A DNA stretch of 64,000 bases from Mixophyes australis (GCA_036250195.1 JAVHZZ010000006.1:75075869-75139868); one strand, 5' to 3'. Positions 11,485 to 24,746 are shown, numbered from the stretch's first letter. A program made the numbers and translations. The notes: a model not told the origin generated them from the sequence alone.

Positions 11485-12451
11485 GGGCGTGATTTACTAA
11501 GAATCGAGTTTGGTCTCGGTTTGAAACCGCCACCCATCGCCGGCGGTTTAGTGGTCCAAACCGCCACATTAACTATAGGGCGACTTGAGGCTTCAATTTA
11601 AAATGACTGGCGATTGTATGGCGGATTGAAAAAGCTAAACCGCCATTTGTCCAAACCGACGGCAGTTTGAATAATACTGCTATCAAAACCGCCATCCAAA
11701 AGACAGGACAGTTTTAATACCTGCTTCAGAATGGCTAGATAGCTCAAACATGCTGTTTGAAATATTTTGCCATTCTGAACACAAGAGAAAGCACCATTGA
11801 CATTTAAATTATGTTGGCAATCATTATTGATTAAGGGGCAAAACAAATTAAATATTTAACTTATGAGGGGGGAATTTTTTTTCATTATATTAAAGGGATA
11901 AAATTATTTAATTATTATATTATTCGAACAATATGTAATGACAAATTGTGCAACATAAATAATTGTATCCACCTTTAACAATCGGTTAATAATATTATAT
12001 ATTTACATTTCCTACTTAATATAATCCCCTTTAAAAAAAATATTAAAAACAAAATACTCTCATAATATTACATTTATTTTGTTCCGTTATCAATAAATAT
12101 TTATTTTTCAAATAATTAAAATGTCAATGATGCTTTCTCTTTGTACTGAATGGCAAAATAGCTCAAACAGCAGCTGTTTGATCAGTTTCGCTATTCACAA
12201 CCATCTCTTTTATTTTGGCCATTTGGATGGCTGTTTTGCGGCGGTTTTGAAAACCCCAGCTTAGTAAATCCGGCTGTTTGTATGTTCATCATTGTTAAAA
12301 TCAGGATGGCGGTTTGTAAAGTGGTGGTTTTGAAAAATGGCAATTCTAGCTATTTTAATGGCGGTTTGGGCTTTAGTAAATCCGGCGCTTTCAAAATCAC
12401 CGGAAAAATAGCCGAACAGCAGCAGTTTGAGCCCTTTAGTAAATCTAGCCC
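11485..12451. mobile_element. Large foldback element E1 (about 970 bp), CAG duplication
   Basis: Begins GGGCGTGATTTACTAAG and ends CTTTAGTAAATCTAGCCC. The arms, about 330 bp each, carry mirrored GGCGGTTT/AAACCGCC motifs and a mirrored CTTTCTCTTTGTACTGAATG / CATTCTGAACACAAGAGAAAG segment near the centre. The middle, about 11850-12120, is very AT-rich. The right arm holds two extra internal TTAGTAAATCC ends, as if the terminus was duplicated. CAG triplets flank it at 11482-11484 and 12452-12454. Confidence 0.8.
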
Positions 12452-12454
12452 CAG

Positions 12455-12627
12455 GTGGTATATTTACTAAACTGCAGAATTGAAAAAGTGGAGATGTTGC
12501 CTAGAGCAACCAATCAGATTCTAGTTGTCATTTTGTAGAATGCACAAAATAGATGATAACTAGAATCTGATTGGTTGCTATAGGCAACATCTCCACTCTT
12601 GCAAACCCTCAGTTTACTAAATATACC
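12455..12627. mobile_element. Foldback MITE E2, TATTTACTAAACTGC family copy 2, CAG duplication
   Basis: Left arm GTGGTATATTTACTAAACTG, right end CAGTTTACTAAATATACC. The arms share GTGGAGATGTTGCC and CAACCAATCAGATTCTAG with the copy at 6215-6383. CAG flanks both ends (12452-12454 and 12628-12630). The left CAG is also the right flank of element E1. Confidence 0.85.
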
Positions 12628-12630
12628 CAG

Positions 12631-12816
12631 GAGGTAAATGTATTAATCCGTGATTCTACAAAATTGCAAATATTCTGCAACTTTGCTGGGCAAATTTAAA
12701 ATGCCAATGTGTTTAAAAGCACAACTTGCCTTTAAACACATTGTCGTTTTAAATTTGCCCTGCAAAATCCCCAAATATCGGTGATTTGCTAGAATCGCAT
12801 ATTAATACATTTACCC
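12631..12816. mobile_element. Foldback MITE E3, GGTAAATGTATTAAT termini, CAG duplication
   Basis: Begins GAGGTAAATGTATTAATCCG and ends CATATTAATACATTTACCC. The inner arms pair AATTTAAAATGCCAATGTGT with a mirrored ACACATTGTCGTTTTAAATT. CAG flanks at 12628-12630 and 12817-12819. The outer motif GGGTAAATGTAT is shared with the MITE at 62179-62366, although the interiors differ. Confidence 0.8.
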
Positions 12817-12819
12817 CAG

Positions 12820-14720
12820 GAGTATTTTTAGGTCACATTAACTATATGGCTTCTGGGTTATATCTAGCCCTTTGTGATTTCTTATGTATAGAGAGGACAA
12901 ATCCTGAGACATTTTATTTCTCAATGTCCATAATTCCCCCAAATTTGATCAGCTTTAACAATATTACACAAAAACAAAATAAAATAAAACCAAATAAAAA
13001 GCAACACAAAATTTAAACGAGAGCGTTACAAACAAAACTTTTTCAAAATAAAAGATCAGTATCTCAAGATCAGGAAAATATATTTGTATTCCTTCCTAGT
13101 GCATTTATCAGGGGATTAATGCTACTTTATCCAAATTAGCATTGGGCTGATTCCCCACATAATAGGGGTCTCCTTATCTCAGGTTTTAATGTCGGTTAAA
13201 AAATGAAAGCATATTTAACTTTACAAATAACGGGACTCTTGGTATTGTGCATTTTCGCTATCTAATTAGATAATTGAGGGAGTCTGCAAACTAGCATAAG
13301 CAATCCTTTATTTAGAAAAAAATTCTGATGATTTTATGTTGAAAAATACTGACAAAAAAAGTAATGTTACCAATTAAATAGATGTGGATATGTCAAAGCG
13401 GACACATTTGTACGTTGCTGACATCTCTGATTCCTATACCTCACAGGTTTTTCCTGTTGGAGCTCCGATGCATCTATCAACCTTCTGTCATTGTCTCTAC
13501 CACTGTAACCTTTACCCTCTCTCTGACACCTACAAGTCCCCGAAACACACACAACGTCTCCTCCTCTGTAGTTTGGAGGCTGAAGGAGGAGGGCAGCCTC
13601 TCCTCCTGCTGTCACACTGCATAATAATCTGTCAGCACTTGCTGGCTCCGATTTATTTGTGCACTAAAACCTGCCTGAGGCCAGCGGATGCAGACAGCAT
13701 TGCGTGGTTCTGGAAAATGTGTTCGAAGCAGCTAAAAAGCTGCTTTTTCAAATATTTCTCCCTTATAATAAACGCATTTAATTAAAAGTCATATAACTTG
13801 CTTTTCATTAAAATGTGAGTCTGCACACTCAGGGCGAACCCTGGAATACAGATTACATTTATATTCCAAATGTAAAATACTTTTTTTTTTTTTCCCCTTT
13901 TTTTGCAGATATGGAGAACTTTAGCACTTTGTACAACCTCAAGGTACTACAGCCTTGTTTGGCCACACCAGTGTACAAAATATCGTAACACAAAATATAA
14001 TCAAGTGCTACTTTCACAATACCAAATTAGCATTAGTTGAACTATAAAGAAGTATATATTTATGTTCTTAAAACTTGAACATCATTTACACTTTTTTAAA
14101 AAAAATTCAGAACGTTTTTCAATGTACATATATTTGTTTAATGTGATTTATATTATGTTCTATAAATCGTTGTTATGTTCTGTGTTATTATAAGCTCTTA
14201 TTTACTGTTTGTGAATTATTTACAAACAGCTGCAGAATGATGCAAAGAGGTTTTCCTAACATTCTGATGTCTAAAGCCTTATATATATCCCCTGGGCACA
14301 ATAACTGCCTTATAGACACATTTAGTGTGAAGAACACAGTGGGATACTCTCTCAACCAAAAACAGCTGAATTCCAATACTACAGACTTTAGGGCAAAGAG
14401 TTAAAGGGTGCCTAAGGGCAGAAACCTACAAACCCACCTATGGCAAATGTAGATATATTGTAATAAGCAATGTTCCAACAATTAGTACACATCCCCCATA
14501 ATGAACCCAGCGTAACCTCTTGTCCTGACCCCAATGGGCCAGTTTTCCTATAGGTGAATAGCTGATACCCCATGTGCTGTGAATAGTCCAAAGTGAATTA
14601 TGTGTCCGGATTCCACTAGACCACCAATGACTTTTCCCACTGAGCTGGAATTCCTCCATCAATCTCTCCTCCATTCTGCTTTGCTAGTTTAATGTGCAAC
14701 TGAATCAATAACTTCCAACA
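12820..14720. other. Unannotated, no gene seen
   Basis: AT-rich. The 133-residue frame at 13384-13785 overlaps antisense and alternative frames and has no recognisable domain. A T-run lies at about 13880-13893. Confidence 0.4.
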
Positions 14721-14722
14721 TG

Positions 14723-14724
<2 letters not shown>

Positions 14725-14776
<52 letters not shown>
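14725..14776. repeat. TA microsatellite
   Basis: About 26 TA units, followed by an ATTT-type run (TTTATTTATTTATTT). Confidence 0.95.
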
Positions 14777-14782
<6 letters not shown>

Positions 14783-14862
14783 TTATTTATTTATTTCACA
14801 TACACACAAAACATGGTGGCCATAATAATGCAACAGTCATGAGCTAGAAGGATCTGTTAAGG

Positions 14863-15247
14863 CAGGCATATCAAACTCAGAACTCCAATTGGGCCAAATA
14901 ATCAAAGTCTAAGATTGTGTGGGCCACAAGGAAAGTTAAAAAGGTCTCATATGCAATTTTGTAAGGTTTATTATTAAGAAAAAACAAAAATAAAGTTTAA
15001 AGTTTTCTTCCGAAACCTTGACACTGTGCCCTCCATGCTGCTTATGCTCCCCTGCACTTACCTTTCTATTGCCTTCTTTCTTCTCTTCTGTTCCCTTCTT
15101 CTCACGGCTCCTCTGTGCGCTCCTCACTGCAGATGTCAGGCGTAATGATGCCACGCCCAAAATTCAGTGCGAGGGGAGGGGGGCATGGTGGTGTCAGATA
15201 AAACTACGTGATTGAGCCGCACGCGGCCTGCGAGTTTGACACCTCTG
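14863..15247. mobile_element. hAT (Charlie-like) non-autonomous element with 8-bp TSD
   Basis: Left terminus CAGGCATATCAAACTC and right terminus GAGTTTGACACCTCTG are inverted repeats of the hAT form CAGRSGTGTCAAACTC. A perfect 8-bp target duplication TGTTAAGG flanks it (14855-14862 and 15248-15255). At 385 bp it is too short to encode a transposase. Short frames on both strands inside it are shadows. The 8-bp duplication and the CA..TG ends are diagnostic for the hAT superfamily. The Charlie label is by resemblance of the termini. Confidence 0.9.
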
Positions 15248-15380
15248 TGTTAAGGAGTCGGTGATGATGCACATCGAATTATTGACAGAACTGACCAAGA
15301 AAATAATCACCAACCATAATTCTATCTGGCTCCTGATATTTGCTTAGCCCTTTAAACATGTATGTTGTATTCTATATATT

Positions 15381-16200
<820 letters not shown>

Positions 16201-16204
16201 CTTC

Positions 16205-16440
16205 CTCTATAGTCAGTACTTTGTTGCACCATTTCTGGCAGCTGTTACAACCAGTAGACTTTTTGGATAAGTTTCTATTAACGTTAACACAGAGATGGTT
16301 AGTTTGTTAGTGGTTTTCTGGTCTTTAAATATGAGGTTTTGGAACAAATTTTCAATAGGATTAAGGTCAATGCAGTGGGAGAAATACCACCTATGCAGCG
16401 GTTGCTGCCAATATGGGGCACAGTAATGCTGGGTCACCTT
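16205..16440 (-). pseudogene. Tc1/mariner-like transposase, C-terminal remnant
   Basis: The minus-strand frame contains DLNPIENLFQNL, the conserved block around the final acidic residue of the DDE catalytic triad in Tc1-like transposases (usually SPDLNPIEHLW). It ends with AARNGATKY, matching the family's C-terminal AAKGGATKY just before the stop. The protein would be about 340 residues if complete. Only the last 70 or so remain. On the plus strand, at about 16670-16750, TGTGCTGTGTCATGTTGAAAG is a weaker match to the middle of the same family. The transposase bound terminal repeats and cut and pasted the element; this copy is dead. Confidence 0.75.
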
Positions 16441-16899
16441 CCCAAGGCCCCTTCTCTTCTGAACATGTGCATGTCCGACAGGGCTTTAATGTATATGTGC
16501 TGGATGCATGCATGCACTAGAGAGGGCCCCACTCTGCTTTTCTGAGCAAAGCCTAGTAGACCATTGGCAGGGTCCTCACCATGATTTTGTTTTGGAGCCC
16601 GGTGGTGCAGTGTTCTGCCCCATGGTCAGGACTGTACCTCCCAATGACATCTATTTTCTTCATTTTCAGCTACTCCAGTGTTGCTCTTGCAATGTGCTGT
16701 GTCATGTTGAAAGACCAACTTTCTCACCCATTTGAGCAGAGGGTAGCCATTTTTGCCCCAGGATTTGTGTGCAATTTAATATCTCATCCATCCTGTTGGG
16801 AGAATACTTTTTGGATCAGTGACAAAAACACTGATTCAATCTATTTGCATTTCAGGCTTCCATTTAGGTTTCCTGCAAATCTAACACTAGTACCTGCAC

Positions 16900-18824
16900 G
16901 TTTTGCATATATATCTGTGAATATCAACTGTTTGGTAAAAAAGCAACTTGCCTTTTATGTCTATCTGTAACTTACATGGTCTCCGCGGTTTAACCTTTTT
17001 GCAGCCAGTGTGCTCAAGCCCTGAAGCCCCCACCCCCCATCCTTCCTTTTTTAGGTCCCAAAACAAGGTAAAACAGTTATAGGTAGATGTGTGTATGTAC
17101 ATATTCCCAATCCAGATAGTTTTGGCTTCTTGAGCATTATGAAATGATGGGAAAATAATGAATGTTGAGATTTTGGATGGGGGGGGGGAGCTATTGTGGG
17201 GAATTTAGTTTGGCAATTTTAAGCTATAGGGGTCTGGGACATAGTGTCAGGGGATTCGCTTTACTGCCAGCTATAACACTGCTATCATTGGCGATAACCT
17301 CTGTAGGTAGCAAGATTCCTTTCCATGGGGAAGCTAATTTTACACATATCGTGATGATAATTGTACCGCCGCAACACCTGTTGTGCTCATTGTTCAATAT
17401 AGTCTTTTTCAATCTGTACATTTTTTTCAAAATATTTTTTTTATTTAATTTTTAAAATTAATTTTTATTCTTTCATTTATTTTTATATTAGTGGAACTGA
17501 AAGGATGAATCTGGCCTTGCAGGTCCACTCTGCGTGCGAATATCAGCAGAGACTGTCCTGGAAGCGTTACCCTTTACTGCTTCAGGCCAGAGTTGCCAGG
17601 CAGCTGAATGTAGGAGGAAGGGGTCTTTTGATAAATAGGCCACAAAGTCCGTTTTGGGTTAATATTATGGATTAGTGGTATGATTATAGTATTCTTTATA
17701 TTTTCTTACAATATAAATAAGAGGATTTTTTTTTTTTTTAAAAAAAAAAAAGTAAGCAAATTAAGTTGTGAATTAGTGAAGAGAGCTCTTAACTCCTTCA
17801 TTATTTGGTACTTCTAAATAGTTACGTGCTTGTTTGTACATAACCAATTAATATGTTTGTGTTCTACAACTTCTGTGCAATGCTATGCAATTATGGGAAA
17901 TCCTACTAATATGTACTTGAAAAACTCAAAGTGTCTTGAAAATACTACGTTTAGTGATGTTATGTTAGGCAGCTTTTCCAGTTCCAATATATACAAAATA
18001 ATTTGCAGTTGCTCAGGCACCACTATCCAGTGTTTCAAGGAAGGGTGCAGAGGATCACTCGCAAAATAAGCTGCTGCTTCTCCTTTAAAGTGGAACTGTT
18101 GATATGTTGCTTTTTGAAAAAGCCTCATATGCTTTGCTTATAGCATGGTAGCGTCCACTCATGGCAATAAACTCAGTTTATATAAAAAAAAAAAAAAGTG
18201 AATCTATACCTCACAAATAGGGGGAAACACCTAAAATAATGTATTATTAGTGTTAGAAATAATCATTATATGTCCATGCTTTTGTTAGTCACATTTCACA
18301 TTATTTACCATTATAATGTAACATGAATAGTGTTGTAAGTCACATTCTCAGGTTGTCCTTGTTTAGCCAGCAGAAAATATTTTCTTAACTTCCTCATTTC
18401 TTACTAGCATCACTATGAAATTAATTTGTCCTATCGATATATTGCTTTTTGACATTGCGTTGAATACATGGTCTATTAAACTTTCAGCGTCCACTCTCTC
18501 TGGAGCTTTTCCTTCTTGTTCCACTGTTCCCATCAATTTCCAGGCCCTGCCATAGCTCATATACTTCCAACTGGAAGATCAGACTGGTCTGCTTATAAGG
18601 GGAAGTTGGCAGAACAAGATCTGGGAGGGGACAGGGGATGTCTGTAAATACTGAACAGGGAGTTCTTGCAATACAATTACAGATTCCACATTTAACCCAT
18701 TTTGTGGTGATTTTTTTTTTTTTACATTCATGCAAAATAGGACATTTTCTCAATTTAAAGCACTTTTTGACCTACAGAACTAGTGATACCATGGAGGCAT
18801 AAGGTAGAGTGTCTTCTTCAGCTT
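16900..18824. other. Unannotated, with one foldback terminus
   Basis: A terminus TTTTGATAAATAGGCC ends at about 17640, like the right end of the foldbacks at 38917 and 53636. Its partner was not found. A run of ten G sits at about 17179. T/A homopolymers lie at 17728-17750. No gene seen. Confidence 0.35.
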
Positions 18825-19016
18825 ATACATTTACTAAACTTTCTAGAGTCTAACCACCTTTCACTCTCGCTACAAGACTTCTCTTGCCATAAGCCACTTA
18901 TATCATTCCATACCACACTCCATTAGAGTCTCTCCCAGCCTTCAAATATTTAAATGCTCTCTGAAATGCCTTCTCTTCAATAGAGCTTTCTCTACTCTCA
19001 CCTATACTACTCACAC
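18825..19016 (+). pseudogene. L2-type LINE relic, C-terminal coding tail (left part)
   Basis: Translation of the plus strand shows disjointed traces of the conserved C-terminal tail of L2/CR1-type ORF2. CATTCCATACCACACTCC aligns with the LWNSLP box. CCTTCAAATATTTAAATGC and CCTTCTCTTCAATAGAGC align with the FKSLLKTHLF segment. Stops and frameshifts are plentiful. The sequence continues after the hAT at 19017-19260 into 19261-19400, where CACTAGATTGTAAGCTCCTG is the typical start of the L2 3' UTR. Confidence 0.65.
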
Positions 19017-19260
19017 CAGGGGCGGATCTAGAAAATAATTTTATCGAGGGCGATTTAGTCCCCGCCCCCTTTTTGACAGCTAAGACTGCCTACGGCTGCA
19101 CACTATGTCAGAGCAGCCGGCCAGCACAACTCTCCCTGTCCGTCTCTGCCGAACAGACCTGCACATAGTGTGCAGCTGCCGGCAGCAAGCCCCTGCCGAG
19201 GGGTGCAATTGCCCCGATCGCCGTTCCCCCCCCCCCCCCCACCCATTGGATCCGCCACTG
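19017..19260. mobile_element. hAT-like MITE inserted in L2, 8-bp TSD
   Basis: Starts CAGGGGCGGATCTAG and ends GGATCCGCCACTG, the inverse of CAGTGGCGGATCC. A perfect 8-bp duplication ACTCACAC flanks it (19009-19016 and 19261-19268). It is 244 bp long with a C-run at about 19226-19240 near the right end, and has no coding capacity. Confidence 0.92.
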
Positions 19261-19400
19261 ACTCACACAGGTACACCCTTGCTGTTGTCCCACTCTCCAC
19301 TCAGACACATTCACTCCTCTTGTCTCAGCTGTGCCTTTTTCCCACTAGATTGTAAGCTCCTGCTTACAATGTTTTCACATTTGCATCTATATGTGAGCTG
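19261..19400 (+). mobile_element. L2-type LINE relic, 3' UTR (right part)
   Basis: Direct continuation of the relic at 18825-19016 after removal of the hAT and one copy of ACTCACAC. It carries TAGATTGTAAGCTC, the hallmark start of L2/CR1 3' UTRs, but decays before a TGATG tail. Confidence 0.6.
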
Positions 19401-19471
19401 ACTACACCTCCTTTTGTGATTGAAAAGGTTTTTAACATGTTAATGTAGGGAGGTATGGAAACAGATCAAGG

Positions 19472-19685
19472 GGTCTATTTGTTAAATTACGATGAGCCAA
19501 AAATCTGGAGTAAATGGCTGTTTTCTAAACAGAATGGCTTTCGCAGCTCTTCTTTTAATTTATGAAAGGGTTAAAAGGGTTTTTAATTTATAAACGGGTC
19601 TCCTGCCTTTACCTGTATAACGCTAATGATTGCAGTCCCCATAGGCTTCTATGGGGACTGCAATGTGACCCTGTTTAACAAGTAC
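19472..19685. mobile_element. Partial foldback element with internal hairpin
   Basis: Begins AAGGGGTCTATTTGTTAAAT, resembling the GGGTCTATTTATCAA foldback termini. It contains a perfect 16-bp hairpin at 19629-19664 (ATTGCAGTCCCCATAG, loop GCTT). The right end TGTTTAACAAGTAC is weakly inverse to the left. Confidence 0.5.
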
Positions 19686-19689
19686 AATT

Positions 19690-21018
19690 TGTATGTAAAT
19701 ATTTTAGAAATTATTGGCATGGGTGGAGGTGGGTGTGTGGTAAACATTACCTAATGCTGTAACAATAGAGATGATAAAGGCAGGATATGAATCCAAAACC
19801 ACTGGCTCCATGAGCTTACAGGCTAGTGCTAAGTTCCATCAATCATGACAATACATTAACTTATCTTACATCTCTGGATACAAATTATTAACATATATTT
19901 ACAATTATAATAGATCACTAAAGTTCATATAGATATATGTATATATTTATACTTTGGTGCCCTTACTACTGATTACCAGAATACTGGGGTGCAGACCAAG
20001 GGATTCCTGTTCCAGAGTCCTATCCCCTTTGTTTAATCATCTAGGTAGCGATATCTAGAAAATGTGAAAAGTGTTTAATCTATATATAAAGACTGATTCC
20101 TCTGACTGTATGGGACTGCTGTCAGTAACATGCCATGGGAAACATTCTTTATAAATTTATATTAATGGGGGCAGAAAAGTGAAGAGCGTCTTGGTGAGTA
20201 TAAAACAAAGGACTGTGCACTCAAAGGGTTATGGTATAATAAACTGCATTAAGGAGCTTACAGTCTAAAAATAGATGAAGGATCCTATCAAGTAAAATAC
20301 ATAAAGGAAATCCTGTCTATGGAAAAAATATGCATAGAAATATAATAGCCTCTGGGTCATTTGCTCACACTCCAGGACTGGGATAGCTTGGGACACATTT
20401 CAGGCCAATCCTACCCCCAGGAGCTTACAGTCTTTTTACGAGGCGCTGGGTGTAGTGGAAGCTGGCAGTGCTAGGTGCGGCTGCTCTTTCAGCTAATCCT
20501 CTGCGTGTTTATCAGTCCTGGGGTCCTTGTGGCCATTCACATGCCAAATATTTCAGCAGATCAGGGCTGCAGCTTGAGCAGCCGGCTAATTTTGCAGCCC
20601 ACTGTACACAAGATTCAATGCCCCCAGTAATCCTGGCTTAGCTGGGAGCTGACCCCCTACAGGATCAAATCACCATTTAAAGAGGCAGCACCATTTCTCA
20701 GCACAAAATAAAATGACCTCTGCATTGTATTTTTCCACTTCATTATGCTGAGAAATCGAGCATTTGTATTAATCCTGGAATGAACAGCTGACAAATACAA
20801 ATATCTGAAGGCAGACAGAGACCATTCAGCCCACCCATCTTGAACTTGGCCTACCTGCTTTACATGATAGATCATTATCTACATTCTCTCATGTGTTTGA
20901 AAGGAGCAGCTCTGAACGTGGTTACTATTATTACTAATAATACCACGTATGCTGTGAAGCTACCCCCATGTATCTACAAGCAATCCTGGCTTAATTTTAG
21001 GGCTAGAGTAACAGGATG
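19690..21018. other. Unannotated, no gene seen
   Basis: Isolated GGAGCTTACAGTCTA motifs at 20254 and 20420, and GAGCTTACAGGCTA at 19813, are inverse to the L2 3' UTR start. They hint at very old L2 tails on the minus strand, too decayed to delimit. Confidence 0.35.
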
Positions 21019-21026
21019 CCAATACA

Positions 21027-21181
21027 CAGGGGAGGGCTGGCATATTTTGGCCCGAGGGCAATACTCGATTAAGCACCCTATTTTAAAGGAAAAAAATGCA
21101 GGTGACCCAGCCCAAGGTAGCCCACTATGGGACTGGCCCAGGGGCAGATGCCCCCCAGCCCACCAGCCCAGCCTGCATCTG
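21027..21181. mobile_element. hAT-like MITE, CAGGGGAGGGCTGGC family, copy 1
   Basis: Begins CAGGGGAGGGCTGGCATATT and ends CAGCCTGCATCTG. It is flanked by a perfect 8-bp duplication CCAATACA (21019-21026 and 21182-21189). The interior (CCTATTTTAAAGGAAAAAAA, then TGCAGGTGACCCAG) is shared with the copy at 55591-55754. The terminal repeats are short and imperfect. Confidence 0.88.
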
Positions 21182-21189
21182 CCAATACA

Positions 21190-24100
21190 TCAGTAAATTG
21201 TACACTATACCAATGTATCATGTATGTTGTATGCTGTAATCTAGATCTATCCTGTACACAGGATATTTCCCCTTATTTTGGCCACTGCTCTCCTGTGTGT
21301 GTATCTGCATTTCTGTATGTTCTACTTGCCTACACTTTTGGAATATTGGGAGACCTCCGGGGAAGGTAGGCTAACCTCCCGCATCCCTGCTGTGCCTCCT
21401 GAACTGATGACTTGCGCTTGTAATAAAACGGGCTAACAAAGGTGCTCTTGCCAGTATGTGCATGCTCGGTATGTACATTTTCATTATTCGTTTATAAAAA
21501 AATTTAATTATGTATTCAATTATTAAATTATAGGAAGTCCAAAATGTTTTTTTTAGTTAAAAAACTTAGGACCATTTTTTAAGCTCTATCAATATAATAA
21601 AACATTTATGGGGTGTATCACAGCTAGACACAATCCCATGGGCTAGCCAGAGCACACACCCCCTTCCCCCAAGCAACCAGGTTTAACTTTCTCCCCAAAA
21701 TGGTTATTCAAAAGTAGGCAGTTCCGGTAATGTTGAGAGGAATATAGGCAGAAAAGGAAGACTACTTCCTCTATTTTACCCCTACTTCTCTAACACTGCC
21801 ATTCCTCACATAATGTCAGTCCCCGGCAGCGGGACTGATGGCGTGGTCACGCCACAATGGTTGCATGTCCAAGTCACATTGGGCTGTGTGGCCATAGACC
21901 CCCAGAGGGTTGCCAAGTGTTGTAATGGCTGGGCTGCCCATTAGATATTCTCCCCAATGTTCCCACTATGGGATATTCATGCCCCTGGGCAGGGCAGAGG
22001 CCTAAAATCAGGATTGTTCTTCTGAAATTAGGGTCATTGGGAGGTATGCACTGCCAGTCGCCATTTTACAATGACTGAAAGGAGGAGAATAGGAGACTTG
22101 TGTGGACCTGCTCTCCTTTTTCAATCAATTATTGTACAGCAGATAGAGACTGGAGCACTGGTAGAGGTGGAGAGAGGCATGTTGTGGACCAGGAAGTGAT
22201 CCAAGAACCTTGTTTCTGCCACCCCTAGGATGCGGACACCTAGACAAGTCTCCCAACTTGCAGGAGAAACAATGTATATTCCTATTTGCTCTTAGCAACT
22301 GGCACAATTCAACAACAAAAGGTTTGGGAGCTGTATAAGTTTGCCTAATATCCTCATCACTTTTTGTTATTTTTTTATACATTAAGATATTCTTAACACA
22401 TAATACTTTGCATATGGATTGCTCTTTACATTCCCCTGCTAGTGTAGGATGCTAAGCAATAAGAAGTACACTGAATAAAATCACACTTTCATTCAACAGC
22501 ATATGAGCTCCCTGTGGCATGTCTGGGTGGATCAGTGCAGGGGAAATGTGCAAAGTTTTGCCCTGATTATTTGTTTTTATTCCACTAAGTTATGAGGTTT
22601 AGCATTTGTCACTGATTTATATTATTTCTACAATGTTAATGTTTGGTAACTGGGAGCAGCCATGAGGTTATCTGTATCTCTGTACTGTACGAGCCAGCTT
22701 GAGAGACACTTATAATATGAGATCTAAGCATGAAACTTGGGACAGACATAGGGCAGCATGCAGATAGCAATTAAAACATTCCCTTAGTAAACAGAGCTGT
22801 AAAGAGAACCAATAGGGAAAAAATGCACATTTTACTAAAACATCAAAAAGGCAACAAAACAACAACTACAGCCTTAGTTTGTTTTAATGTCTATATTTGT
22901 TCTCGAGAAATCAACACTACTGTTAGATAACCATTTATACTAGAAGTTAAAATATATTTTCCAAGTGTCTAAGTTTCAGGGAGCGTGTCCTGTATTATTG
23001 TATTATCACTGAAAGCTGTACATATCTACACTTGTAGTGTGTTACATGGTATGAAACAGAACCAGTGTCCTGTGACTATAGTGGCATTCTGACACAGCAG
23101 GTGGATTAGAGGTGGACACAGGTGGGTTTCTATTACCTGCTGGTTGCCATGGAGATAATCCTCCCTGAAACGAAGTGATTGAAGAACCGGTTGGGCAGAG
23201 AATGGTGCGAGACAGGAGAGGAAAGGCCGGGGAGGGAGAGCGGAATCCTAAAGGGGGGGGGGGGGTCAGAGACTAGAGTAACATATAAGACAAGAGCCAT
23301 AGGAGAAATGCGAAGACAGGGGTCCACATCATAAAGAGGTGGTGTTTAGGTCCTGCACCATCAACAGCCCAGCTAAAATGCCATCTGTAGCTTCTCTGAA
23401 AATGCTGATCTTGTATCGTAGATGGGACAGCCCTGGATGAAAATATATAAAGGGGGTTTGTTTGCACTTGCTAATTGTATTTGGTATTCTAGGATACAAT
23501 TTTTATTACCGCCCATGTATGTAGACAGAGGAAAAATAATGTTTTCATTAAATGATGTCTCAAAAATAATTGCATTGCATCCAGCTGTATCTTTAAGGTT
23601 GTCCTCAGACTTGGGATGTCCAGTTTATAGCTACAGTCATTTTTCGTTGTTGCCATAGTATCAAGGGCAATAAACAGAGACACAACTTGCCGTTCTGCCA
23701 GAGAACTTGTAGTCCTTGTGTGCTTTACGTGCAACTGTCATGCTTACAAAATCCCTTTAGCAAATAATTAGACCCGGCCAGGCCTTTCGTTTAATGCTTC
23801 TCTGACATTGATGTCCTATCTTACCACCAGTAGATAAAGATTAGAAGCACTCAACAAAATTTGAATGATAAACTTTCTATGTAAGCTAAGACAGATCAGG
23901 TTTTGCCGGCAAAGGACTCTGGGAATTGTAGCTGAAGAGCCACACTTTTCACAAATTTGGTACAAATGGACATGATTTTGGATTTATGTAAAACATGCCT
24001 CTTCCTGACAGCTATCCTAATTTAGGCCTTTTTAAGAGGGAATAGAAAAACAGAATTTGACTAGAGTCGGAGCATCTTTTTACTTTCAATCTTGCCTGCA

Positions 24101-24746
24101 CACAGGCAAGATGGAGAAGGCAGAGGGGGCATCAGCTGTGAGACAGAGGGGGCATCAGCCCCCCCGGGCTGGTCTCATTAAAATAGTCTGCTGAGTTGAG
24201 TCTTGCCCCTGTGCTAAAATTTGCCAAGCTTCCCTTGCCTGAATGTACGCCGTTTTGTAGCAAGGTGGACAATAACCAATCAGATCATGAAAATGTTCAT
24301 AGCAGCACAGAATATTTCAGATGTGTTTTGATCTATTATAATTGTAATTGTATTAGTAAAGACACATCTGCATGAGAAAGGGGCAGTGTCATTATGTGAG
24401 GAGGGTAATGGAGGCAAGCATAAAGCCAGACAGAGGTAGGTAGTTTAAGGAGCAGTGTCCAGAATGGCACAAGGAAGTGATGTGAGGCCCCTATCAATGG
24501 GATATGGGAAGATTGGTGGCAAACTTGCCTCTATATGATATTTATAAATTCAGTCTGTTCAGAATACATTTCTCTGTAAATGAGCAATACATGGTAAATA
24601 CAGCTCCTATGCTACCAAAGGTGGCAGAATTTTGTTGTTGGACTACAGTACCAATGTCTGCGGTTCAGGTCACTCAGCTTCCAGCAGCAAAATGTGAGTG
24701 TCACATCTTCCTGACAAAGGTCTAGAGGCAAGTCTAACCAAAGAAT
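21190..24746. other. Unannotated, no gene seen
   Basis: Mixed composition. A G-run of 13-14 lies at about 23252-23265. A short direct duplication of CAGAGGGGGCATCAGC occurs at about 24121 and 24143. Clusters of short overlapping frames at 22.1 and 23.2-23.7 kb have no recognisable domains. Confidence 0.4.

Noticed and set aside
13384..13785. 133-residue plus-strand frame
   Set aside because: Two other frames are open over the same bases, the product has no known domain, and no flanking splice or promoter signal was convincing.
19103..19401. Overlapping frames on both strands at 19.1-19.4 kb
   Set aside because: They cross the hAT element and its C-run. The boundaries do not respect the 8-bp target duplications.
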